DNA of 64,000 nucleotides from Azoarcus sp. Aa7 (GTDB lineage Bacteria; Pseudomonadota; Gammaproteobacteria; Burkholderiales; Rhodocyclaceae), in the NCBI RefSeq assembly GCF_014822185.1, contig NZ_QVLR01000016.1, positions 1 through 64,000 on the forward strand. Direction: 5' to 3'. The position numbers were made by a program, and so were the translations under genes. The notes beneath the pieces are model-generated. The model saw only the letters and a program-made list of their open reading frames with translations, was not told where the DNA came from and did not search any database. The stretch's first letter is position 1, and each line of letters opens with the position of its first letter. Positions 42,039 through 50,720 of this stretch are shown here, in pieces.

Positions 42039-44288
42039 GTGGCATCATCCCCTGATGGCGTGATCTCGGAACTGCTGCCGGACATGGGTCCCGCGGGCGG
42101 AAGGGAAGACCGCATCGTCGCCGCGCAGGCACGCGCCACGGAACAATCCGCTCTCGCGCGGCGCATGCGGCGGCGCGCGGTCGGGCTGGGCATCCTCGCG
42201 CTCCTGACGGCGATCGCGGCAATCGCCGCACTGGTCGCGCAGCAGGTCGCCGAGTTGCAGCGCCGGCAGCAGGCCGATGTCGTGCTGTCGCTCCAACTCG
42301 TCGCCACGGCCTTGCGCCATGTCGACACCGACCCGGACCTCGCCGCGCGCGCGGCGTTCGAGGCGCTGCGACGCACCGCGGACGGCGCGCCCTTCGTGCG
42401 CGGCCAGGCCGAAGACGCGGCGCGGCGCATCCTCGACGCGAGCCGCCTGCGCCTGACGCTGCGCGGGCACACCGACCGCGTCAATGCGATCGCCTTCAGC
42501 CCCGACGGGGCACTCGTCGCGTCGGCCGGCCAGGACGGCACGCTGCGCATCCGCGATGCCGCCGACGGCGCGACGCCCTTCGAGTTGCACGGTCACGAGG
42601 GCGAGGCCCGCGATCTCGCCTTCGATCCGGACGGAAAGACGCTCGCATCGGTGGGCGACGACGGCCGCATCATCCTGTGGGACCTCGCGCGCGGCGAACG
42701 GCTGCGCGAGCTGCCGCGCCAGCCGGAACCCCTGAACGGCGTCGCGTTCGGGCCGGACGGGGAGATCGTTGCGACGGTAGGCCGGAGCCCGGTCGTGCGG
42801 CTGTGGGACGCGGATACGGGCGGCCTGCTCGCGAACCTCACGGGCCACAAGGCGCCGGTGCATGCGGTCGCCTTCAGTCCGGACGGGCGGCACCTGGCGA
42901 CGGCGGGCGGCGATGCCACGCTGCGCATCTGGGACCTGTTGAGCGGCAGGGTACTGCACGTGCTCGCAGGCCATGCCGACGCGGTCCTCGCGCTCGCATT
43001 CAGTCCGGATGGGCACTGGCTGGCGAGTGCGGGCGAAGACCGCCGGGCGCGCCTGTGGGATGCCGGCAGCGGCGCGCCGGTGCGCGAGCTGCCCGAACAG
43101 CCCGACGCCATCCGTGCCGTCGCCTTCAGTCCTGACGGCAGTCTGCTGGCGACCGGAAGTTACGACGGCTCGGCGCGGCTGTGGGACGCGGCAGGCTGCA
43201 CGCTTCCGGCCGGCGAATGCCAGCCGCTCGCGACGCTCGCCGGGGAGGGCAACCCCGTGACCGACCTCGCCTTCGACACGGCCGGCACACGGCTCGCGAC
43301 GACCGGCGCTGACGGCAGCGTGAAGCTGTGGGACATCGCCTTCGGCCACACCGGGGCGATCCGCAGCCTCGCCTTCAGTCCGGACGGCGGGCGGCTCGCC
43401 ACCGCTGCGGCCGGTACGGATGCCACCGTATGGGAAGTCGGTGGCGGGGAAGTCCGGCACAGGCTGGCGAGCACGGCGTCGCGCGTCGCATGGAGCCCGG
43501 ACGGCGGTCGCATCGCGACCGCGCAAGGCGACGGCAGCGCAACGCTATGGGACGCCGCCGGCGAGCGGCCACCGCTCATGCTGCGCGGGCACTCTGGACG
43601 CATAAATGGCATCGCCTTCAGTAGCGACGGGCACCACGTCGTCACGGCTGGACGCGACGGGATGGTCGGCGTGTGGGACGCCGCCAGCGGTGCGCGACGG
43701 CTGTGGCTGCGCGCCGGCGCGGCCCCGCTGAACTGCGTGATCTTCAGCCGCGACGGGCGCAGCGTGCTGACGGCCGGCGCCGACGGCGCCCTCACGGAAT
43801 GGGGTGCCGCGAACGGCAAGCGGCTGCGCAGCCTGCAGGAACGCGGCGACGAGATCCTCGACCTCGCGCTGAGTCCGGACGGCTCGCTGCTCGCGACCGC
43901 CGGCACCGACCGCGTCGTGCGCCTGTGGGGCCTGACGGCCGGAAAGCCGGTGCGCAGCCTGGCGGGACATGCGGGCGCGATCGGCGCGCTCGCCTTCAGC
44001 CCCGACGGCCGCCTGCTCGCGACCGCCGGACGCGACCGCAGCGCGCGCGTGTGGGAGGTCGCCAGCGGCGCGGAGCGTGTGGTGCTGCCGCCGCAGGATG
44101 GCCCCGTGCATGCCGTCGCCTTCTCGCCCGACGGGCACCTGCTCGCGACCGGCGGCGACGACCGGCGCGTGCATTTCCATCTGCTCGACCCAGGACAAGT
44201 CGCGACCGCGCTGCACGAACGCGTCGGCGACGGCCTCACGGACGCGGAATGCGCGAAATACCTGAACCGCAGCCCCTGTCCGCCCTGA
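42039..44288 (+). CDS. Membrane-anchored WD40-repeat protein (14 repeats)
   Basis: A 749-residue protein: a 46-residue N-terminal segment, one membrane helix (about 47-70, LGILALLTAIAAIAALVA), a helical linker with DTDPDLAARAAFEALRRT, then 14 WD40 repeats (about 135-720; FSPDG...LATAG...LWD). This number fits two seven-bladed propellers. The C-terminus (LTDAECAKYLNRSPCPP) and the linker are those of large nSTAND WD40 proteins, where they follow an NTPase domain that is missing here. The start is GTG with a GGAGG Shine-Dalgarno six bases upstream (42028-42032). Ligand and function are unknown. Confidence 0.88.
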   Translation: MASSPDGVISELLPDMGPAGGREDRIVAAQARATEQSALARRMRRRAVGLGILALLTAIAAIAALVAQQVAELQRRQQADVVLSLQLVATALRHVDTDPDLAARAAFEALRRTADGAPFVRGQAEDAARRILDASRLRLTLRGHTDRVNAIAFSPDGALVASAGQDGTLRIRDAADGATPFELHGHEGEARDLAFDPDGKTLASVGDDGRIILWDLARGERLRELPRQPEPLNGVAFGPDGEIVATVGRSPVVRLWDADTGGLLANLTGHKAPVHAVAFSPDGRHLATAGGDATLRIWDLLSGRVLHVLAGHADAVLALAFSPDGHWLASAGEDRRARLWDAGSGAPVRELPEQPDAIRAVAFSPDGSLLATGSYDGSARLWDAAGCTLPAGECQPLATLAGEGNPVTDLAFDTAGTRLATTGADGSVKLWDIAFGHTGAIRSLAFSPDGGRLATAAAGTDATVWEVGGGEVRHRLASTASRVAWSPDGGRIATAQGDGSATLWDAAGERPPLMLRGHSGRINGIAFSSDGHHVVTAGRDGMVGVWDAASGARRLWLRAGAAPLNCVIFSRDGRSVLTAGADGALTEWGAANGKRLRSLQERGDEILDLALSPDGSLLATAGTDRVVRLWGLTAGKPVRSLAGHAGAIGALAFSPDGRLLATAGRDRSARVWEVASGAERVVLPPQDGPVHAVAFSPDGHLLATGGDDRRVHFHLLDPGQVATALHERVGDGLTDAECAKYLNRSPCPP

Positions 44289-44350
44289 GCCGCACCGCGT
44301 GCTAAGCTGGACGGCCATGTCGGATTCATTGCCTGCGGAGCCCGAAGAAT

Positions 44351-45484
44351 ATGCCCAGCCTGCTGCCCCAACCCGATCCGGACGGTCTGCTCGAATACTC
44401 GGTCGTGTATACCGACCGCGCGCTCAATCACATGTCGCAGCGTTTCCAGGGCGTCATGCGCGACATCTCGCGCGTGCTGAAGAAGGTCTATGGCGCGCAT
44501 GCGGCGGTCGTCGTGCCCGGCAGCGGCACCTTCGGCATGGAGGCGGTGGCGCGCCAGTTCGCGACCGGGAAGAAGTGCCTCGTGATCCGCAACGGCTGGT
44601 TCAGCTACCGCTGGACGCAGATCTTCGACATGGGCGGCATCCCGTCCGAATGCACGGTGCTGAAGGCGCGGCCGATCGAAGCCGGTCCGCAGGCGCCGTT
44701 CGCGCCGGCGCCGATCGCCGAGGTCGTCGCGGCGATCCGCGAGCACAAGCCCGATCTGGTGTTCGCCCCGCACGTCGAGACCGCGGCCGGGATGATCCTG
44801 CCCGACGACTATCTGCGCGCCGTCGCCGACGCCGTGCATGAGGTCGGCGGCCTGTTCGTGCTCGACTGCATCGCGTCCGGCACGATCTGGGTCGACATGG
44901 CCGCGAGCGGCGTCGACATCCTGATCAGCGCGCCGCAGAAGGGCTGGAGCTCGCAGCCGTGCTGCGCCCTCGTGATGCTCAGCGAGCGCGCGCGCGAGCG
45001 GATCGAGGCGACGACCAGCACCAGCTTCGCGTGCGACCTGAAGAAGTGGCTGCAGATCTTGGAAGCCTACGAGAAGGGCGGACATGCCTACCATGCGACG
45101 ATGCCGACCGACGCGCTGACCGCGCTGCGCGACGTGATGCTGGAAACGGAAGCCTACGGCTTCGACAAGGTGAAGGCGGAACAGCACGAGCTGGGCCGGC
45201 GCGTACGCGCGCTGCTCGCCGCACGCGGCTTCCGCAGCGTCGCTGCACCGGGCTTCGAGGCGCCGGGCGTGGTCGTGTGCTACACCGACGACCCCGAAAT
45301 CCAGTCGGGGCGGAAGTTCATCGCGCAGGGCCTGCAGACCGCCGCCGGCGTGCCGCTGCAGTGCGACGAACCGGCGGACTTCCGCAGCTTCCGCATCGGG
45401 CTGTTCGGCCTCGACAAGCTGCATGCGGTCGAGCGCAGCGTGAAGTCGCTGGAACAGGCGCTCGACGCGCTCCGCCCCGCATAA
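44351..45484 (+). CDS. Class V PLP-dependent aminotransferase (alanine-glyoxylate type)
   Basis: A 377-residue fold-type I, class V aminotransferase. The PLP lysine is K197 (SAPQKGWSS), and D172 (FVLDCIAS) should bind the pyridine nitrogen. GSGTFGMEAVARQFATGKK is a typical alpha/beta start. Overall it resembles alanine-glyoxylate/serine-glyoxylate or 2-aminoethylphosphonate-pyruvate aminotransferases. The exact amino donor cannot be read from the sequence. It lies 62 bases after the WD40 gene and may be co-transcribed; there is no obvious functional link. Confidence 0.85.
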   Translation: MPSLLPQPDPDGLLEYSVVYTDRALNHMSQRFQGVMRDISRVLKKVYGAHAAVVVPGSGTFGMEAVARQFATGKKCLVIRNGWFSYRWTQIFDMGGIPSECTVLKARPIEAGPQAPFAPAPIAEVVAAIREHKPDLVFAPHVETAAGMILPDDYLRAVADAVHEVGGLFVLDCIASGTIWVDMAASGVDILISAPQKGWSSQPCCALVMLSERARERIEATTSTSFACDLKKWLQILEAYEKGGHAYHATMPTDALTALRDVMLETEAYGFDKVKAEQHELGRRVRALLAARGFRSVAAPGFEAPGVVVCYTDDPEIQSGRKFIAQGLQTAAGVPLQCDEPADFRSFRIGLFGLDKLHAVERSVKSLEQALDALRPA

Positions 45485-45487
45485 CCG

Positions 45488-45507
45488 CCGCGCCCTGCGG
45501 CGGCGGC
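45488..45507 (+). terminator. Hairpin after the aminotransferase gene
   Basis: CCGCCGC-GCCCT-GCGGCGG gives a 7-bp GC stem with a 5-base loop directly after the stop codon, without a T-run. It separates this gene from the alpha-2-macroglobulin gene, which has TACAAT and TATAAC -10-like hexamers in the next 90 bases. Confidence 0.45.
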
Positions 45508-45584
45508 CTAGCAGATCTTTCCGGCCCGAGGAACTTCCCGCATTCCTCGGTTACAATTCCGCCCGCATATAACGGGGGAATTGC

Positions 45585-48500
45585 ATGCGGCTCGGAAAGG
45601 CAGGATCCAGGGGCTTCGGCATTGCGCCGATCGCGCTCGTCGTCGTTCTCGTGGCGGCGCTCGGCGGCTACTTCTTCGCCACGCGCGACCGCGCGGGCGA
45701 GGACGCCGAGGCCGGCAGCGTACCCTTCGAGGTCGTGGACGGCGCCCCGCGCGAGCTCGACGGATCGCCCGCCCTCGCGCTGTCGTTCAGCCTGCCGCTC
45801 GATGCCCGCGGCGATCACGACAAGTTTCTCCAGGTGCTGGAGATGCCGTCTCCCGCCCACGCGGCAGAAGGATCGTCGGCGGGCGTGCAGTATGAGGAAG
45901 AGGAAGACGGCAGCACGACGGCCGGGGTCAGCAACGCGAGCAGCAGCGACCCCGCCGACACGGTGACCGAGGGCGGCAAGCCGGTTTCGGGCGCCTGGGT
46001 CGTCGGCGAAAACCCGCGGCTGCTGTTCTTCCCGCACGTCAAACCGCAGACCCGCTATGTCGTGCGCGTGATGGCCGGCCTGCCGGCGAAGGACGGCAGC
46101 AAGCTCGATGCGGAAGCGCGCTTCTCCATCCGCATGGGCACGGTCGCCCCGGCGTTCTACTTCGCCAGCCGCGGCATGGTGCTGCCCGCAGGGCAGAACG
46201 GCGGCCTGCCGGTCACGACCGTGAACGTGCCCGAAGTCGACATCCAGTTCCTCAAGGTCAAGCCGGAGCGCCTGTCCGAATTCCTCGACCAGGTCGTGGC
46301 CGGCCAGCCGACCCGCAATGCGTCCACCGACGAAGAAGGCGGCGAAGCCGACGACGAGGAGAGCTACTACTACCGCGATTCGGGCACCCGCCTCAAGGGC
46401 GCCGTCGACGGCTGGCAGCTCGACCAGCTGCACCGCCTCACGACCAGCGCCTTCATCGGGCGCTTCGTCACCGAACAGAAGTCCGACCGGCGCCGCGTGA
46501 CCTTCATCCCCGTCGAGGACATCCCCGCACTGCGCGAACCGGGTGTCTACGTCGCGGTGATGTCGCAGCCGAACCGCTTCCGCCACGAGTTCCAGACCAC
46601 CTACTTCTACGTCAGCGATCTCGGCCTGCACGTGCGCCAGTACGCCGCCGGCGCCGACGCCTACGTGAGTTCGCTGGCCAGCGGCAAGGCCGTGAGCGGC
46701 GCCGAGCTGAGCTGGATCGACGGCGAGGGCAAGACCCTGGCACGCGGCGAGAGCGACGGCGACGGGCGGGCGAACTTCGCCGAGCGCCCGAAAGGTGCGC
46801 GCGTGCTGACGGCACGCAAGGGCGAGCACCTGTCGCTCGTCGCCCTGAAGGAGCCGGCGCTCGACCTCGGCGAGTTCGACATCGCCGGCACGCCCTTCGT
46901 CCCGGTGCGCCTGTTCGCCTACAGCGGACGCAACCTGTACCGCCCGGGCGAGCGCTTCGACGTCTCGGTGATCGCCCGCGACGCCGACGGACGCACCGTG
47001 CCGCCGCAGCCGATCCAGGCCGCGCTGCGCCGACCGGACGGCAAGTTGCAATGGACCCGGACGTGGAAGCCGCAGGACCTCGACCCCGGCTACTACACCC
47101 AGGCGATCGAGCTGCCGATCGACGCCGCGACCGGCTCGTGGGCGCTCGAACTGCGCACTGACCCGGCGGCCAGCACGGCCGCGGCGGTGATGCGCTTCGG
47201 CGTCGAGGAATTCCTGCCGGAACGCATGAAGCTCGACCTCGCGAGCACCGAGGACAGTCTCGCGGACGGCGCGAGCTGGCGCATCGACGTCAGCGGTCGC
47301 TACCTGTACGGCGCCCCCGCCGCCGGCAACAGCCTCGTCGGCGTCGTGAACACCGAGCGCAACCGCAACCCGCTCGCGCACAAGCTGCCCGGCTTCGTGT
47401 TCGGCGATGCGGACGAAGACACGGTCAAATCGCGCACCGAACTGTCGGAAACCGCGCTCGACGACACCGGCAAGACGAGCGTCGACGTGGATCTCGAACC
47501 GGTCGCGGGCCGGCGCTCGCCCTTCACCGTGCGCGCCACCATCGGCCTGCTCGAGAGCGGCGGTCGGCCGGTCATCCGCAGCATCGAGCGCGTGCATTGG
47601 CCCGCGCCGGTGCTGGTCGGCGTACGCCCGCTGTTCGTCGGCGCCTACGCGCGCGAAGGCGCCGCGGCGGAGTTCGAAGTGGTGCGCGCCGACACCGCCG
47701 CCACCCTCAAGGCGGGCACCGCGCTGCCGGTGCGGCTGTTCCGCGAGAACCGCAACTACTACTGGCGCTTCGACGACCAGCGCGGCTGGAACTCGGGTTT
47801 CACCGAAACCGATGAGCTGGTGTCCACCACGCAGGTGTCCATGCCCGCCGGCGGCCGCGGCAAGCTCGCTCTGCCCGTCAAGTACGGCCGCTACCGGCTC
47901 GAGGTGTTCGACCCGGAAACGCAACAGACCGCACGCTACCGCTTCTACGCCGGCTGGTACGCGCAGGACGACGAAACCCGGGGCGTGCGCCCGGACCTCG
48001 TCGCGCTGAAGCTGGACAAGGCGGGCTACGCGGACGGAGAAACGGCGCGCCTTACGATCACCCCGCCGCACGCTGGCGAGGCGCTCGTGACCGTCGAGGG
48101 CGACAGGGCGCTGTGGGTGCGCCGCCTCTCGGTCGGCGCCGACGGCACGACGATCGACATCCCCGTGGACAAGGAGTGGAAGCGCCACGACCTGTACGTC
48201 TCAGTCATGGTGCTGCGTCCGGGCAGCAGCGGCGACACGGTCACACCGGCGCGCGCGCTGGGTCTGATCCACCTGCCGCTCGACCGCAGCCAGCGCAAGC
48301 TCGACGTGGCGCTCGAAGCGCCGCAGAAGATGAAACCCGAGCAGCCGCTGAAGGTTCGCGTGAAGGTACCGGAGGCCAGGGGCCAGAAGGCGATGGTCAC
48401 GCTATCCGCGGTCGATGCCGGCATCCTCAACATCACCGCGTTCAAGAGCCCCGACCCGTTCGGCTTCTTCTTCGCCAAGCTGCGCTACGGCGCCGACGCG

Positions 48501-50720
48501 CATGACGTATACGGGCGCCTGATCGAGAAGATGGCCGGCGACAAGGGCCGGCTCAAGTTCGGCGGCGACGCGGCCCCCAAGCCGACCAAGAGCCTGCCGA
48601 AGAAGGTGCGCTTGGTCGATCTCTTCAGCGGCCCGGTGGCGCTCGACGACAAGGGCGAGGCGGAGATCTCGCTGCCGGTGCCGGACTTCAACGGCAGCCT
48701 GCGCCTGATGGCCGTCGCGACCAGCGGCGAGCGCTTCGGCATGCAGGAGGCCGAGGTCGTCGTCGCGGCGCCGCTGGTCGTCGAACTCGCGACCCCGCGC
48801 TTCCTGTCGGTCGGCGACAGCGCCGTGCTCGCGATGGATGTGCAAAACCTCTCCGGCGCCGCCCAGGACGTGCGCATCAGCGTGACCAACGGCGACGGCC
48901 TCGCGATCCAGGCCGGCGAACAGCGGATTGCGCTCAAGGACCAGCAGAAGCGCATCCTGCGCATCCCCGTCGAAGCGGGGACGGCGCTGGGACTCACCGA
49001 GGTGCGCGTGCATGTCGAGAGCGACGCGGTGAAGCTCGACCGCAGCTTCCCGCTGCAGGTGCAGGCACCGACGCCGCGTCAGTCGGTGCTGAAGCGCGTC
49101 GTGGTCGCGCCGGGCGAAACGGTGGAACTGCGCGACGCGGAACTGGGCGGATTCCTGAAGCACAGCGTCGCGGCGACGCTGGCAGTATCCGACAAGGCGC
49201 CGATCGACGTGCGCGGCGCCGTGCGCGGGCTGCTGACCTACCCGTACGGCTGCACCGAGCAGACGACGAGCACCGCGTACCCGCACGTGTTCATCGACGA
49301 GACCGCCGCGAAGCAGTTCGGCCTGAAGGCCTACACGCAGGCCGAGCGCGCCGAAATGCTCGAGAAGGCGATCGGGCGGCTGGCCGGCATGCAGGCGCCC
49401 AACGGCGGCTTCAGCCTGTGGGGCAACGTCGGCAACTACGAGTACTGGCTGTCGGCCTACGTCACGAATTTCCTGCTCGACGCGCGCGAACAGGGCTTCA
49501 ACGTCCCGCCCGAGATGGAGAAGCGCGCCGTCGAATTCCTGTTGAAGGGCCTGCAGGAAGGCGTCGCCGGCCTGCCGCGCGAAGCGGTGAAATACAGCGC
49601 CGATTCGGTGTGGGCGGACCACCGCTACGCCGGCTCGGGGCGCTTCGCGGTGCTCGCCTACGGCGCCTACGTCCTCGCGCGGCAGGGCAAGGCCCCGCTG
49701 GCGACGCTGCGGCAGCTGCACGAGTCGCAGGCCGCGGCGCACTCGGGCCTCGGCCTGGTGCACCTCGGCATCGCATTGAAGCTCATGGGCGACGAGGCGC
49801 GCGCGACGAGCGCACTCGAAGCCGGCATCCGGAAGAATCGTCCGGACAATTACTGGTGGGGCGACTACGGCAGCAACCTGCGCGACTGGGCGCTGATGTA
49901 CGTGCTGCTCGAGAAGCACGGCCTCAAGCCCGAAGGCCGCGAGAACCTCGTGAACCTCGTCGCCGGGGAACTGGAGCGCGGCCGCTACTACTACCACAGC
50001 ACCCAGGAAAAACTCGCACTGTTCCTGCTCGGCCGCAGCTTCGTGACCGGCGACGGCGGCAACTGGACGGCCGAAACGGCCAGCGGCGGGAAGACGCAGC
50101 CGATCGGCGGCAAGGGCACGCAGTTCCTGTCCCTGTCCGCCGAGGACGTCGCCGGCGGCGTCCGGCTCACCAATACCCATCAGGAGAAGCTCTTCGCCGA
50201 GCTCAATCTCGCGGGCAACCCCGCGGCGATGCCCGCGGCACGGCGCGATGCGTTCGACCTCAGGCGCGAGTGGTACACGCCGGACGGGCAGCCGCTCGGC
50301 AAGCGTCCGCTGCGTGTCGGCGAAACGCTGATCGTCCGCCTGCGCGTCAGCACAGCCGGGCGCCACAGCAACGGCCTGGTCGTCGACTACGTGCCGGCAG
50401 GGGTCGAGATCGAGAACGCCAACATCGTGCAGGGCGAGCAGTCGGCGATCAGCATCGCCGGGATCGACCCGCGCCAGGCGATGCAGGACGGCGCGATCCA
50501 GCACGTCGAGTTCCGCGACGACCGCTTCGTCGTCGCCGCGAAGCTGCGCGGCGAGATGAACTTCTTCTACCGCGTGCGCGTCGTCACGCCGGGGCATTTC
50601 GTCGTGCCGCCGACCTACGCCGAGGACATGTACCAGCCGCACATCTACGGCATGGCCGGAAGCGAGGAGACACTGCAGATCACCGACGGAAACGGCGGCG
50701 GGGCCGGCAACGGGCAATGA
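45585..50720 (+). CDS. Bacterial alpha-2-macroglobulin family protein
   Basis: A 1711-residue periplasmic protease trap. The bait region is cleaved by an invading protease, and the exposed thioester then binds it covalently. It has a membrane-type N-terminus (PIALVVVLVAALGGYFF, about residues 14-30) with no lipobox cysteine, several macroglobulin-like beta domains, an alpha-2-macroglobulin core (DLFSGPVALDDKGEAEISLPV around 1010-1030), and the thioester motif C1223-T-E-Q1226 in PYGCTEQTTS. A C-terminal receptor-type domain follows. The pbpC gene starts in its stop codon, the same pairing known for E. coli yfhM-pbpC. Confidence 0.93.
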   Translation: MRLGKAGSRGFGIAPIALVVVLVAALGGYFFATRDRAGEDAEAGSVPFEVVDGAPRELDGSPALALSFSLPLDARGDHDKFLQVLEMPSPAHAAEGSSAGVQYEEEEDGSTTAGVSNASSSDPADTVTEGGKPVSGAWVVGENPRLLFFPHVKPQTRYVVRVMAGLPAKDGSKLDAEARFSIRMGTVAPAFYFASRGMVLPAGQNGGLPVTTVNVPEVDIQFLKVKPERLSEFLDQVVAGQPTRNASTDEEGGEADDEESYYYRDSGTRLKGAVDGWQLDQLHRLTTSAFIGRFVTEQKSDRRRVTFIPVEDIPALREPGVYVAVMSQPNRFRHEFQTTYFYVSDLGLHVRQYAAGADAYVSSLASGKAVSGAELSWIDGEGKTLARGESDGDGRANFAERPKGARVLTARKGEHLSLVALKEPALDLGEFDIAGTPFVPVRLFAYSGRNLYRPGERFDVSVIARDADGRTVPPQPIQAALRRPDGKLQWTRTWKPQDLDPGYYTQAIELPIDAATGSWALELRTDPAASTAAAVMRFGVEEFLPERMKLDLASTEDSLADGASWRIDVSGRYLYGAPAAGNSLVGVVNTERNRNPLAHKLPGFVFGDADEDTVKSRTELSETALDDTGKTSVDVDLEPVAGRRSPFTVRATIGLLESGGRPVIRSIERVHWPAPVLVGVRPLFVGAYAREGAAAEFEVVRADTAATLKAGTALPVRLFRENRNYYWRFDDQRGWNSGFTETDELVSTTQVSMPAGGRGKLALPVKYGRYRLEVFDPETQQTARYRFYAGWYAQDDETRGVRPDLVALKLDKAGYADGETARLTITPPHAGEALVTVEGDRALWVRRLSVGADGTTIDIPVDKEWKRHDLYVSVMVLRPGSSGDTVTPARALGLIHLPLDRSQRKLDVALEAPQKMKPEQPLKVRVKVPEARGQKAMVTLSAVDAGILNITAFKSPDPFGFFFAKLRYGADAHDVYGRLIEKMAGDKGRLKFGGDAAPKPTKSLPKKVRLVDLFSGPVALDDKGEAEISLPVPDFNGSLRLMAVATSGERFGMQEAEVVVAAPLVVELATPRFLSVGDSAVLAMDVQNLSGAAQDVRISVTNGDGLAIQAGEQRIALKDQQKRILRIPVEAGTALGLTEVRVHVESDAVKLDRSFPLQVQAPTPRQSVLKRVVVAPGETVELRDAELGGFLKHSVAATLAVSDKAPIDVRGAVRGLLTYPYGCTEQTTSTAYPHVFIDETAAKQFGLKAYTQAERAEMLEKAIGRLAGMQAPNGGFSLWGNVGNYEYWLSAYVTNFLLDAREQGFNVPPEMEKRAVEFLLKGLQEGVAGLPREAVKYSADSVWADHRYAGSGRFAVLAYGAYVLARQGKAPLATLRQLHESQAAAHSGLGLVHLGIALKLMGDEARATSALEAGIRKNRPDNYWWGDYGSNLRDWALMYVLLEKHGLKPEGRENLVNLVAGELERGRYYYHSTQEKLALFLLGRSFVTGDGGNWTAETASGGKTQPIGGKGTQFLSLSAEDVAGGVRLTNTHQEKLFAELNLAGNPAAMPAARRDAFDLRREWYTPDGQPLGKRPLRVGETLIVRLRVSTAGRHSNGLVVDYVPAGVEIENANIVQGEQSAISIAGIDPRQAMQDGAIQHVEFRDDRFVVAAKLRGEMNFFYRVRVVTPGHFVVPPTYAEDMYQPHIYGMAGSEETLQITDGNGGGAGNGQ

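Noticed and set aside
45318-48188. 956-residue open frame on the minus strand across the alpha-2-macroglobulin gene
   Set aside because: It is a mirror frame of a well-supported gene; the protein is Arg/His/Val-Asp rich with no motifs, and has no ribosome site. High GC keeps antisense frames open.
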